DNA of 61,972 nucleotides from an uncultured Bacilli bacterium (GTDB lineage: Bacteria; Bacillota_I; Bacilli_A; RF39; UBA660). The DNA is taken from contig CAKPFH010000002.1 in the NCBI GenBank assembly GCA_934153655.1, forward strand, positions 1 to 61,972, written 5' to 3'. This document shows positions 17,396 through 26,141 of the stretch, in pieces. The position numbers and the translations under genes were made by a program. The notes below the pieces were generated by a model. That model saw only the letters and a list, made by a program, of their open reading frames with translations, was not told where the DNA came from and ran no database searches. Position 1 is the stretch's first letter. Each line of letters opens with the position of its first letter.

Positions 17396-18295
17396 ATGTC
17401 GAAATTTGATAAAGATTATTTAACCTTATGTGAAAAAATTTTAAATGAAGGGGTTGAGGTAGAAAATAGAACAGGTATTAATACAATTAAAATACCAGGT
17501 TACTTTTTTGAATTTGATTTACAAAAAGAATTTCCTATTTTAACAACCAAACAATTATTTTTTAAAAATGCTATTACAGAACTTTTATGGATATATCAAG
17601 AACAAAGTAATGATGTAAGATGGTTAAAAGAAAGAAATAATCATATTTGGGATGAATGGGAAATAGATGATAATGGTTTATGGCATGCAACTCAAAATGT
17701 CTTAGAAGATGGTAAATTAGTAAAAAAAGAAGTAACTAAGAAATTTGATAAAAAATATGCTCATACGATAGGAACTGCCTATGGTTATATTGTTAAAAAA
17801 TATCATTTAATTGATGAGTTGATTGAAAAAATTAAAAATAATCCAACGGATAGAAGAATGATTATGAGTTTATGGCAAAATGAATTCTTGGAAACTGCGG
17901 TTTTACCATCATGTGTTTGGTGTAGTGAATGGGATGTAACTGATGGTTATTTAAATTGTATGGTTCATCAAAGATCATGTGATGTTCCTTTAGGACTTCC
18001 TTTTAATATAACGCAATATGCAACCCTTCTTTGTATGATAGCTCAAGTTACTAATTTAAAACCAGGTAAACTTTTCTGGACGATAAAAGATGCTCATATC
18101 TATGTTAATCAAATAGATGGAATTAAAGAGCAAATTAGAAGAGGAAAAGAACTAGAAGACTTAGAGGCTCCTAAACTTTGGTTAAATCCTGAAATTAAAG
18201 ATTTTTATAAATTTGATAATTCAAGAGAATTAAAAGATATTAAAATAGTTGATTATAAACACCATGGAAAAATCGAATTTCCATTGGCACAATAA
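17396..18295 (+). CDS. thyA: Thymidylate synthase
   Basis: Converts dUMP to dTMP with methylene-tetrahydrofolate. The catalytic Cys173 lies in LPSCVW, followed by the QRSCDVPLGLPFNI block that holds the phosphate-binding Arg and the substrate Asn, and the LFWTIKDAHIYVNQ helix. Length (299) matches longer ThyA forms with an inserted segment around residues 85-115. The C-terminus FPLAQ differs from the more common AxAV/APVAI ends. Dihydrofolate reductase follows 13 bases downstream and recycles the folate product; a dTMP kinase comes next, so the operon carries dUMP to dTDP. Confidence 0.95.
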   Translation: MSKFDKDYLTLCEKILNEGVEVENRTGINTIKIPGYFFEFDLQKEFPILTTKQLFFKNAITELLWIYQEQSNDVRWLKERNNHIWDEWEIDDNGLWHATQNVLEDGKLVKKEVTKKFDKKYAHTIGTAYGYIVKKYHLIDELIEKIKNNPTDRRMIMSLWQNEFLETAVLPSCVWCSEWDVTDGYLNCMVHQRSCDVPLGLPFNITQYATLLCMIAQVTNLKPGKLFWTIKDAHIYVNQIDGIKEQIRRGKELEDLEAPKLWLNPEIKDFYKFDNSRELKDIKIVDYKHHGKIEFPLAQ

Positions 18296-18307
18296 AATGG
18301 AGGTAAT

Positions 18308-18802
18308 ATGAAAATATCAATGATAGCAGCTGTTGGTAAAAACTTAGAACTTGGTAAAAATAATGATTTGATTTGGCATTTACCAAATGATTTAAAATAT
18401 TTTAAAAATACAACATCAGGTAAAACAGTTGTAATGGGAAAAAATACTTTTAAATCTTTACCTAAAGTTTTACCAAATAGAAAAAATATTGTTTTAACAT
18501 TTCCAGATGATACCGAAGACTTAGGAAATGAAGTTGAAATATTTCATGGAATAGATGAATTTCTTGAAGCATACAAAGATACTCAAGAAGAAGTATTTAT
18601 TATAGGTGGTGCAAGTATTTATAAACAATTTTTAAAATATGCTGATACTTTGTATTTAACTGAGATTGATGATACTTGTTCTACTGCTTCAGTTTATTTT
18701 CCTGAGTTTGATAAATCTTTATACGAAAAAGAAATAGTAGGAAAAAATAGTGATAATGGAATTAATTATTTACATGTAATATATAGGAGGGTTCATGGGT
18801 AA
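18308..18802 (+). CDS. folA: Dihydrofolate reductase
   Basis: A 164-residue DHFR: MISMIAAVGKN-like start, IGKNNDLIWHLPNDL substrate loop, the TSGKTVVMGKNTFKSLP NADPH-binding turn and the EEVFIIGGASIY motif. It regenerates tetrahydrofolate from the dihydrofolate released by ThyA. It begins behind TGGAGGTAAT and its last 8 bases overlap the thymidylate kinase gene, whose ribosome site ATAGGAGGG is inside folA. Confidence 0.95.
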   Translation: MKISMIAAVGKNLELGKNNDLIWHLPNDLKYFKNTTSGKTVVMGKNTFKSLPKVLPNRKNIVLTFPDDTEDLGNEVEIFHGIDEFLEAYKDTQEEVFIIGGASIYKQFLKYADTLYLTEIDDTCSTASVYFPEFDKSLYEKEIVGKNSDNGINYLHVIYRRVHG

Positions 18803-19463
18803 ATTTATTGTAATAGAAGGAACAGATTGTTCTGGTAAAGAGACACAAAGTAAATTATTAGTTGAAAAATTAGAAAAGATGGGTAAAAAAGCCATTCGTT
18901 TGACTTTTCCAAATTATGATTCACCAACTGGAAAAATTGTAGGAGGACCATACCTTGGTAAAAAAGAAATATGTGAATGTTGGTTTAAGGAAGGTGCTGT
19001 TAACTTAGATCCAAAGGTTGCAAGTTTATATTATGCAGCTGATCGAAAATACAATGAAAATAGTATTAAAAAATATCTAGATGATGATTATTTTATTATT
19101 TGTGATAGGTATGTAAGTAGTAATATGGCTCATCAAGGAAGTAAAATTAAAAATGATGAAGAAAGATTTCACATGTATGAATGGATTGATAAATTAGAAT
19201 TTTGGTTACTATCTTTGCCAAAACCTGATAAAACAATTTTCTTGCATGTTCCATATACTTATGCAGCTAAATTAAAGAAAAATCGTGCATCTTTAGATGA
19301 ACATGAAATGAGTGAAGAACATTTAAAAAACTCTGAAATTGCTTATGTTGAATTATCTGAATTATATAATTGGAAAAATATTAATTGTATTAAAAATGAT
19401 GAAATAAGAACAATAGAAGATATAAATGAAGAAATAATTGAATGTTTAAAAGAATATTTATAG
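18795..19463 (+). CDS. tmk: Thymidylate kinase-like dNMP kinase
   Basis: A 222-residue P-loop kinase. The N-terminal FIVIEGTDCSGKETQ is a variant of the usual G-x-D-G-x-G-K-T/S-T Walker A of dTMP kinases, having Cys-Ser in place of Gly-Ala and Glu after the lysine. The DRY motif is present in ICDRYVSSNMAHQGSK. An insertion (about 45-75, with CECWFKEGAVNLDP) is absent from standard Tmk. Position after thyA and folA supports dTMP as substrate. It overlaps folA by 8 bases and ends 8 bases before pyrH. Confidence 0.85.
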   Translation: MGKFIVIEGTDCSGKETQSKLLVEKLEKMGKKAIRLTFPNYDSPTGKIVGGPYLGKKEICECWFKEGAVNLDPKVASLYYAADRKYNENSIKKYLDDDYFIICDRYVSSNMAHQGSKIKNDEERFHMYEWIDKLEFWLLSLPKPDKTIFLHVPYTYAAKLKKNRASLDEHEMSEEHLKNSEIAYVELSELYNWKNINCIKNDEIRTIEDINEEIIECLKEYL

Positions 19464-19471
19464 GAGGATTT

Positions 19472-20173
19472 ATGTATAAAAACATATTACTTAAATTAAG
19501 TGGAGAATCACTTATGAGCGATTCTGAAAATATTAATAAAGAAAAAACTAAAGAAATTGCTAAGCTAATAAAAAGAGTTCATGATATGGGAGTTAATATT
19601 GGTATAGTTGTTGGCGGAGGTAATTTCTTTAGAGGAAGAAGTCATCAAGATATGGAAGCTATAAATGCTGATTCTATGGGAATGCTTGGGACAACCATGA
19701 ATGCCCTAGCTTTAAGAGATGCTTTTACTAAAGAAAATATTCCAAACCTGGTTTTTTCACCTTTCGATTTTCATGAACTAATTGAATATCATAGTGAAGA
19801 AGAATTAAAAAAATTATATAAAGAAGGAACCGTTATTGTTTTTAGTGGTGGAACAGGTCATATAGGATGTTCAACTGATACAGCAGCAAGTATGAAAGCT
19901 ATTATGATAGGTGCTGATGTTATTATTAAACTTACTAATGTTGATGGTGTTTATGATAAAGATCCTAATAAATACAGTGATGCTTCAATGTATAAAAAAC
20001 TAACTCATCAAGAAGTTTTGGATAATCCTGAAATAAAAGTAATGGATTTAAAATGTATAAAAGATTGCATGGAAGAGAATAAAGATATTTTAGTAATCAA
20101 CTTCAATGATAAAGAAAACTTAATTAAAGTTTTAAATGGAGAAGATATAGGAACGGTGATTTCTTGTGAATAA
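19472..20173 (+). CDS. pyrH: Uridylate kinase
   Basis: A bacterial amino-acid-kinase-fold UMP kinase that makes UDP. Signature elements are the N-terminal LLKLSGESLM, the IVVGGGNFFRG loop, a VFSGGTGHIGCSTDTAA nucleotide-site segment and KLTNVDGVYDKDP. ATG 19472 is chosen because a perfect TAGGAGG lies 4 bases upstream; the earlier in-frame ATG 19442 is inside tmk and lacks a site. In many bacteria pyrH sits beside tsf and frr; here it ends a dTMP operon. Confidence 0.93.
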   Translation: MYKNILLKLSGESLMSDSENINKEKTKEIAKLIKRVHDMGVNIGIVVGGGNFFRGRSHQDMEAINADSMGMLGTTMNALALRDAFTKENIPNLVFSPFDFHELIEYHSEEELKKLYKEGTVIVFSGGTGHIGCSTDTAASMKAIMIGADVIIKLTNVDGVYDKDPNKYSDASMYKKLTHQEVLDNPEIKVMDLKCIKDCMEENKDILVINFNDKENLIKVLNGEDIGTVISCE

Positions 20174-20648
20174 TGAAGAAAAAGTAAAAAATTATAAGAA
20201 AAAAAAGCTTTATAAAAATATGATAATAGTTTTAAGTCTTATAACTATTACCTTAGAATCTCTTGCTTTATTTCAAATGATATCTTTCCTATGGGGATTT
20301 ATTCCTTTCTTTTTAACTTATTATTTTAAAGGTTTATATGAAGAAGTTAGTTTTAAAGAAATGTTTAAAAGAAAGAAAAAAACTAATTCTAAAGAAACTA
20401 TAGAAAAAGAAGAAGTAAAAGAAGAGAAAAAAGAAATAAAAGATGAAAAAACAGAAGTAAAAAAAGAAATAGAAGATACAAAAACTATTAAAAAAGAAAC
20501 TAAACCTAAAACTTCTAATTCAAGAAATAATCAAAATAATAAGAATAAACAAAATAATAAAAATAATAATAGAAATTATAAAAATAATTCTAATAGAAAT
20601 AATAATAAAACTAAAAATTATTCTAAAAAAGATAAAAATTCAAAGTAG
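20166..20648 (+). CDS. Two-helix membrane protein with Lys/Asn-rich tail, unknown
   Basis: A GTG start at 20166 overlaps the end of pyrH by 8 bases, with CGGTGATTT as a weak ribosome site. The protein has a basic N-terminus, two transmembrane helices (about 18-36 and 38-58), then a tail that first alternates Lys and Glu and ends in an Asn/Lys run. No family recognised. The tail would be cytoplasmic by the positive-inside rule if both helices span. Function unknown. Confidence 0.55.
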   Translation: MNNEEKVKNYKKKKLYKNMIIVLSLITITLESLALFQMISFLWGFIPFFLTYYFKGLYEEVSFKEMFKRKKKTNSKETIEKEEVKEEKKEIKDEKTEVKKEIEDTKTIKKETKPKTSNSRNNQNNKNKQNNKNNNRNYKNNSNRNNNKTKNYSKKDKNSK

Positions 20649-20671
20649 TAATATTTTGAATTTTTTAATTG

Positions 20672-20700
20672 TACATTTTTACATATTTTTACATTTTCTA
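20672..20700 (+). repeat. Short direct repeats ahead of a surface-protein promoter
   Basis: Three ACATTTTT-type units (spaced about 10-12 bases) precede the promoter at 20712-20740. They might be a phased A/T element or a regulator site. Confidence 0.3.
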
Positions 20701-20711
20701 ATATGAGATGT

Positions 20712-20740
20712 TTTACATTATTCATAACTTTTGTTATAAT
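20712..20740 (+). promoter_or_regulatory. Promoter of the glucosaminidase gene
   Basis: TTTACA (20712-20717), 17-base spacer, TATAAT (20735-20740). Confidence 0.65.
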
Positions 20741-20763
20741 ATTACTAGAATAGAAGGATAGTT

Positions 20764-23700
20764 ATGAAGAAGAAAATAATTTTATTACTTAGTATATATT
20801 TTATTATTTTACCAGTTAAAGCTCTTACTTATAAAGAAATAGAAGCAAGAAGTGTTTGTCCTAATTTTGAACTTGCAATTGCTAATACTTCTAAAAATTT
20901 AGATAGTGTAGCATGCTTTGATACTTATCTTGATGCTAAAAATAAATTTAATGAAACTAATAATGATGATTTAGTTATTCTAGAAAGAAAAAATAATATA
21001 ACTAAAATAATAGATGCTAAATATGCTCTTGTCTACCTTGGAGTTAGAAGTATTTCGGAAAATACTAATTATTATTCAAATAGTAATTTAACAAGTAGTA
21101 TAGCTTATATGAATCATCATCCAAACTATGGAGCAACTGATGGAGTTTTTTTAGATTTTAATTATGATAATCATGCAGCTTTAGTCTATTCAAATGGAGT
21201 AAAAGGTTGGTTAAAAGATGATTATTACCGAATAATTCCTCTTAATTTTTTAGGAACTACAAGCTATTATAAAATAGTTAATAATGAATTATATCATTAC
21301 TATGGAAAAGATATTCAAACTAATTATTCAAGTTATGGAAGAGTAATTGATAAAAAACCAGATTATTTAGAAAATAAATCTTATTATAGCTTTGATGGTA
21401 CTTATTTTTATAATAGTTTTAAAGAATTAATAACTGATTTAAAAAATAATAATTATAATTTAAGTGTAAACAAGGATAATCCTTATTATAATTATTATAT
21501 GTATTTGCCTCATAGAGGAATATCTAATTATTCAGGTGATGATATTGATTCTTATTTAAAAAATAATAAAGGTTTAATTGGAACTATTTATGGCAACAAA
21601 GCTATAACTCATTACTCTAATATGTATCAAACTGGTAATTTCTTTAAAAATAGTGAATATTTATACGGAGCTAATGCTATTTTAATGATGTCTTTAGCAA
21701 CTAATGAATCTGCTCTTGGTCAAAGTAGTATAGCAATTTATAAAAATAATTTATTTGGTCATTCGGCATATGACTCTAGTGCTTTTGATTCAGCAACTGG
21801 TTATTTAAATCCTTATCAAAGTATAATAGGACATGCTAAAAGTTATATAAATTGTGGTTATGCAAATCCTAATGATTCTAGATATTACGGATCTAATATG
21901 GGTAATAAAAGTAGTGGTATGAATATAAAATATGCAAGTGATCCGTATTGGGGTGAGAAAGCTGCTAATTATTATTATTTATTTGATAAAGATAATGGTT
22001 TTCTAGATTACAATTATTATCAATTAGGAATAACTACAAATTATGGTTTTAATGTAAGATCAGAACCTAATCAAACAAGTAGTATTCCTTTTACGATAAA
22101 ATCCTTGAATATTTCAGTTATTATTTTAGAAGAAGTAAAAGGAACTTACTATAATGGATCAGATATTTGGTATAAAGTTGTATCAGATATGAATCTTAAT
22201 GGAACTAGAACCAGTGGAGTTAGTTGTAGTTATGCTAATTATTATAACTATAATTCTTATGTTTATATACATTCATCTTTTATTAAAAAAATTAATAAAA
22301 CTATAAATGGTAAATACAATAGTGTTAATTTACAAAATAATAATTATATTTATAAAGAATATTCAAGTGGAGCTAAATATACTCCTAAAACTGGTACTAT
22401 TTTAAAAAATACTAATATGTATACAACTTCATCTTTAAATGATAAAATTGGCTCTTTAAATAAAGGTATGATTGTTCCTGTATTTATGACAGCTTATTTA
22501 AATGATAAACCAGTTGCTTATTTAGTAGAAAGTATCTATAGTAAAAATCAAAAAGCTTGGATAGATGCAAGTAGTTTAGAATTTGTTAATAAAGATTTAT
22601 TAATAACTAACTTGGATACTAATTATTTAAATGTTTTTAATGATGTATCCGGAAGTGTTGTAGGAAGTATTTATACTAATAATTATTCAGTTATTGTAGA
22701 TTCTAAAAAATCTAATAATGATTTATGGATAAAAATCCATTATGATAATAATACCTATGCTTGGTTAAATACTAATATTTCAACAAGTTTAGGATCAATT
22801 TCTTATACAACTGATTTAATAAATCAACCTCCAACTATAACTGCAAATGATAAAACTATCTTTATTAAAGATGAATTTAATCCTTTAAAAGATGTAAAAG
22901 CAATTGATCCAGAAGATGGAGATATTACTAAAAATATAAAAGTATCAGGAAGTGTTGATATAAATAAACCAGGAACTTATCAACTAACTTATGAAGTAGT
23001 AGATTCAAAAGGTGAAAAAGCTACTAAAACCATTAAAATTGTTGTTAAAGATTATGAGGCAAGAAACAGTTTATTCATGTATGAATCACTAAAACATGTA
23101 AGTGGTAATACCTTTGAATTTAAAGGATTTTTAGGAACTATTAAAGAAGATAATAAAAATAACTATCATACTATAACTTTTAAAAATGAAGATACTAATA
23201 AAGAATATACTTATAAATTAGATAAATACATGGATTATCCATATGAAATGTCTAGTTTAGAAGATGATAAAAAATATGATTATTCAGCTGGTTGGTTTCA
23301 AGGTAAAATAGATTTATCTAACTTAGAAAACGGGAATTATTTAATTTATATTAATTCTTATAATTATACAAATGGTACTAAAACAACTTCATATTTTACT
23401 AATATTGCTTATTTAGATATGCCAAGAAGGGTAAAAGGAAATAATTTAGGATTTGCTTTTAATGTTGATTTTTCTCATCAAGGAAGTCCTATGATTTTAG
23501 AAGTTAGAAAAGATTTAGTTAGTTATGACGAACCAACTAGTATGGATCCTATGTATAATTACTTTAATGAATTAAAACTTAATGAAGATAATTTAACTAT
23601 AACTGGAACAAGTCATAGTATAGGAGTAAACTATTCTAAAAATGATACAATAAAAAGAGAAATAATCTTTGAAAACTTATCTACTTATGAAAGAACAAGT

Positions 23701-23979
23701 TATGATTTATCTTATATTGACAATGGTCCTTATAAAATAGAATTACCAGTATCAGATAATAAAGATAAAACAAGAGCTTGGTTTAAAAAAACAATTAGTT
23801 TAAAAGACTTAAAAAAAGGAAAATACTCAGTTCTTATTAAAACAACATCTAATAATAAAACTTATTATGGAGAACTTATTGATATCGCTTATACAAACTT
23901 TTCTAATTTAAATACAAGTAATTATATTTTTTCAAGAATTGATGAAAAAAGATTAAGAATAGAACTTGAAAAGAAGTAA
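20764..23979 (+). CDS. Large secreted multidomain glucosaminidase
   Basis: A signal peptide (1-20) is followed by a first SH3-like part (about 80-160), a glucosaminidase domain (about 265-420; likely catalytic Glu315 in LATNESALGQSS, with NLFGHSAYD), an SH3b-like part opening NYGFNVRSEPN (about 425-530), a further SH3-like segment (about 545-685), an Ig-like domain of the DUF5011 kind (about 690-768, with DPEDGDITK), and two copies of a beta module (about 770-905 and 930-1065) sharing an AGWFQGKIDLSNL / RAWFKKTISLKDL core. The enzyme should cut the glycan strand of peptidoglycan. No sortase motif or anchor is seen, so wall binding probably uses the SH3-like parts. Confidence 0.75.
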   Translation: MKKKIILLLSIYFIILPVKALTYKEIEARSVCPNFELAIANTSKNLDSVACFDTYLDAKNKFNETNNDDLVILERKNNITKIIDAKYALVYLGVRSISENTNYYSNSNLTSSIAYMNHHPNYGATDGVFLDFNYDNHAALVYSNGVKGWLKDDYYRIIPLNFLGTTSYYKIVNNELYHYYGKDIQTNYSSYGRVIDKKPDYLENKSYYSFDGTYFYNSFKELITDLKNNNYNLSVNKDNPYYNYYMYLPHRGISNYSGDDIDSYLKNNKGLIGTIYGNKAITHYSNMYQTGNFFKNSEYLYGANAILMMSLATNESALGQSSIAIYKNNLFGHSAYDSSAFDSATGYLNPYQSIIGHAKSYINCGYANPNDSRYYGSNMGNKSSGMNIKYASDPYWGEKAANYYYLFDKDNGFLDYNYYQLGITTNYGFNVRSEPNQTSSIPFTIKSLNISVIILEEVKGTYYNGSDIWYKVVSDMNLNGTRTSGVSCSYANYYNYNSYVYIHSSFIKKINKTINGKYNSVNLQNNNYIYKEYSSGAKYTPKTGTILKNTNMYTTSSLNDKIGSLNKGMIVPVFMTAYLNDKPVAYLVESIYSKNQKAWIDASSLEFVNKDLLITNLDTNYLNVFNDVSGSVVGSIYTNNYSVIVDSKKSNNDLWIKIHYDNNTYAWLNTNISTSLGSISYTTDLINQPPTITANDKTIFIKDEFNPLKDVKAIDPEDGDITKNIKVSGSVDINKPGTYQLTYEVVDSKGEKATKTIKIVVKDYEARNSLFMYESLKHVSGNTFEFKGFLGTIKEDNKNNYHTITFKNEDTNKEYTYKLDKYMDYPYEMSSLEDDKKYDYSAGWFQGKIDLSNLENGNYLIYINSYNYTNGTKTTSYFTNIAYLDMPRRVKGNNLGFAFNVDFSHQGSPMILEVRKDLVSYDEPTSMDPMYNYFNELKLNEDNLTITGTSHSIGVNYSKNDTIKREIIFENLSTYERTSYDLSYIDNGPYKIELPVSDNKDKTRAWFKKTISLKDLKKGKYSVLIKTTSNNKTYYGELIDIAYTNFSNLNTSNYIFSRIDEKRLRIELEKK

Positions 23980-23993
23980 AAATATGATATAAT
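23966..23993 (+). promoter_or_regulatory. Promoter inside the end of the glucosaminidase gene
   Basis: TTGAAA (23966-23971), 16-base spacer, TATAAT (23988-23993), just upstream of the next gene's AGGAGA site. Confidence 0.5.
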
Positions 23994-24011
23994 TAAAAAG
24001 AATAGGAGACT

Positions 24012-25949
24012 ATGAAAATGAAAGAATTTTTTAGTATGAATAAACCATTTAAAAAATATTTACCAATTTATATGATAATGTTATCAATAGTTCTATTGAT
24101 GGGAACAAGTTATGCTCTTTTAAGAAGTTCGCATCAAGGAGAAAACACTTATACAATGAATGTTGGAACTCTTCAAGTGACATTTGTTGATAGTGCAACT
24201 AATGCTTTAACTCTTGAAAATGCTTATCCAATGACAGATGATGAGGGCATGAGTGAAACAAAAGAACTTACTTTTACGGTTAAAAACACCGGAACTATTA
24301 CAGCTAAATATTCAGTTTATATCGAAGAAACCTCAACTAGTCCTGAGTTTAAAAGTGTAATTAGATTTATTTCTAATAAAAATGATGCTGGTTATAATAA
24401 TCCTAAGACTTTATCAGAAGATAAATATATTGATAGTGAGTCATATCTTAAAGTATCTGAAACAGCTGTTTACAAGGTAAAAGCTTGGATATCTGAAACT
24501 GCTGATAGTACTTATATGAATAAAACATTTACAGCTAGAATTGTTGTTTATAGTGAACAAGCAACTTTAGCTTCTGAAAAAATTAAAGATAATTTAAAAA
24601 ATAAAAATAATGATAGTTGTCAAACTTATCAAGAAAGTGATGGAATATATTATGTTTCAGCAGATGATTGTGTTGACTTTAACTATGTTTGGTATAGTGG
24701 TAAAATGTGGCGTATTGTATCAGTTAATTCTGATGGAACTATTAAAATGATGACTGATAATAATATAACAACAATTGCCTTTGGTGCTAACCATAGATTT
24801 TATGATTTTAAAAACAATATAACTTCCTTTGCTTATCAATTTTTAAATGAAGATTTTTTAGATACTTTATATAATTATCAAAATGTAATAGTTACTGATA
24901 ATACTTGGAATGAAAGTTCAACTTCTTCTATTGATACCGAACTTCCAACAACAGGTGATACTGCTAAAATAATTAATAATGCAACAACTGGTAAGAATAC
25001 CCCGGTAGGACTATTGAACACTTATGAATACTATATGAGTTTTAGTGATGACTATGCTGAGTGTAATAGTAAAGCTGATACTTTTTGGCTTTTAAATAGT
25101 GAGAATTATGATGCTTCAGCAACTGCTGGATCAATATTTGCAAGTTGTAATGATGGTGGAGGAGCTGATAATTCAATTAGTGGTATAAGACCGGTTGTAA
25201 GTTTATTATCATCAATTAAATTTACATCAGGAAATGGTACTAAAACTAATCCATATCGTGTATCAGGTGATATGGAAGACGCAACAGCTAATACAACCCT
25301 TTTAAATACTAGAAATAGTGGTGAATATATTAAAATTGATAATGAATTATATCGAATTTCAAGTATTAATAATAACATAACTAAAGTGATAAAAGATACT
25401 TATGTTTCAAGCAGTGGAACCTCTTTAACTAAAAAGTTTAGTACATCTTATAAATTTGGTGGTGGTTCAACTGTAGATTATTGGGATTATTATTTAAATA
25501 ATAATTGGTATAATAGTTTATCAGTTAAAAGTTTAATAACAAGTGGAACTTTCTATATAAATTATGTTGATGGTGGAAATCATATTGGTAGTGATAATAT
25601 TGAAATGATTTCAGATCCCATAAATTATAAGAATGGTATTTGTTCTACTGTTAATACAACGGATACAATTAAAAATTGTACTAAAACTACTAATATTTGG
25701 TCAGGAAATATAGGACTTCCAAGATATGGAGAGATGTTTGCCTCTTTAAGAGACGGGAATACAACAGATTTTTATTTAATAACTCCATATGATAATACTT
25801 ATGTTTGGTCTATAAGTAGTACATCTAGTTTTTCGTTTAATATAGATCCATCTACTTCTTTAAGTGTAACACCAATGTTTAATTTATCAGCAAGTACTAA
25901 GATAACAGGAGGAACTGGATTACCAAATGATCCGTTTACAATAGGCTAA
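24012..25949 (+). CDS. Surface protein with SipW-type signal and duplicated domain
   Basis: A hydrophobic signal (about 15-37) ends in GTSYALLR and is followed by a TasA/camelysin-like beta domain (about 40-185, with NVGTLQVTF). This is the layout of proteins processed by a SipW-type signal peptidase, which is not in the window. Two related domains of about 210 residues follow (about 205-415 and 430-645). Each opens with a W/Y-R-I-S/V strand (KMWRIVSVNSDG; ELYRISSINNN) and closes with a Gly-rich turn then NPYRV or DPFTI. Function unknown; fibre-forming or adhesive role is an inference. Ribosome site AGGAGAC fits ATG 24012. Confidence 0.6.
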   Translation: MKMKEFFSMNKPFKKYLPIYMIMLSIVLLMGTSYALLRSSHQGENTYTMNVGTLQVTFVDSATNALTLENAYPMTDDEGMSETKELTFTVKNTGTITAKYSVYIEETSTSPEFKSVIRFISNKNDAGYNNPKTLSEDKYIDSESYLKVSETAVYKVKAWISETADSTYMNKTFTARIVVYSEQATLASEKIKDNLKNKNNDSCQTYQESDGIYYVSADDCVDFNYVWYSGKMWRIVSVNSDGTIKMMTDNNITTIAFGANHRFYDFKNNITSFAYQFLNEDFLDTLYNYQNVIVTDNTWNESSTSSIDTELPTTGDTAKIINNATTGKNTPVGLLNTYEYYMSFSDDYAECNSKADTFWLLNSENYDASATAGSIFASCNDGGGADNSISGIRPVVSLLSSIKFTSGNGTKTNPYRVSGDMEDATANTTLLNTRNSGEYIKIDNELYRISSINNNITKVIKDTYVSSSGTSLTKKFSTSYKFGGGSTVDYWDYYLNNNWYNSLSVKSLITSGTFYINYVDGGNHIGSDNIEMISDPINYKNGICSTVNTTDTIKNCTKTTNIWSGNIGLPRYGEMFASLRDGNTTDFYLITPYDNTYVWSISSTSSFSFNIDPSTSLSVTPMFNLSASTKITGGTGLPNDPFTIG

Positions 25950-25994
25950 AAAAATTATTTCCTTATGGGATAAGGTTTTGAAAAGAAGTTTAAC

Positions 25995-26023
25995 AAATTG
26001 TTGCAATTGCAACAATTTTTTTT
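25995..26023 (+). terminator. Terminator
   Basis: A 10-bp perfect stem AAATTGTTGC/GCAACAATTT with an AATT loop and a T run. Confidence 0.85.
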
Positions 26024-26094
26024 GTTATTTAGAAATATAATTAGGGTACAAAAGAAGATAAAAAAATTATATATGTCTTTTTATGTAAGTTTAA

Positions 26095-26123
26095 TTGTAA
26101 ATGATTAAACTAATTTATATAAT
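26095..26123 (+). promoter_or_regulatory. nrdDG promoter
   Basis: TTGTAA (26095-26100), 17-base spacer, TATAAT (26118-26123). No clear NrdR-box pair is visible. Confidence 0.65.
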
Positions 26124-26141
26124 GTAATTGAGGAGGATTTT

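Noticed and set aside
20672..20700. ACATTTTT repeats as a CRISPR or iteron array
   Set aside because: Units are too short, too AT-rich and only three in number; left as a minor promoter-proximal repeat.
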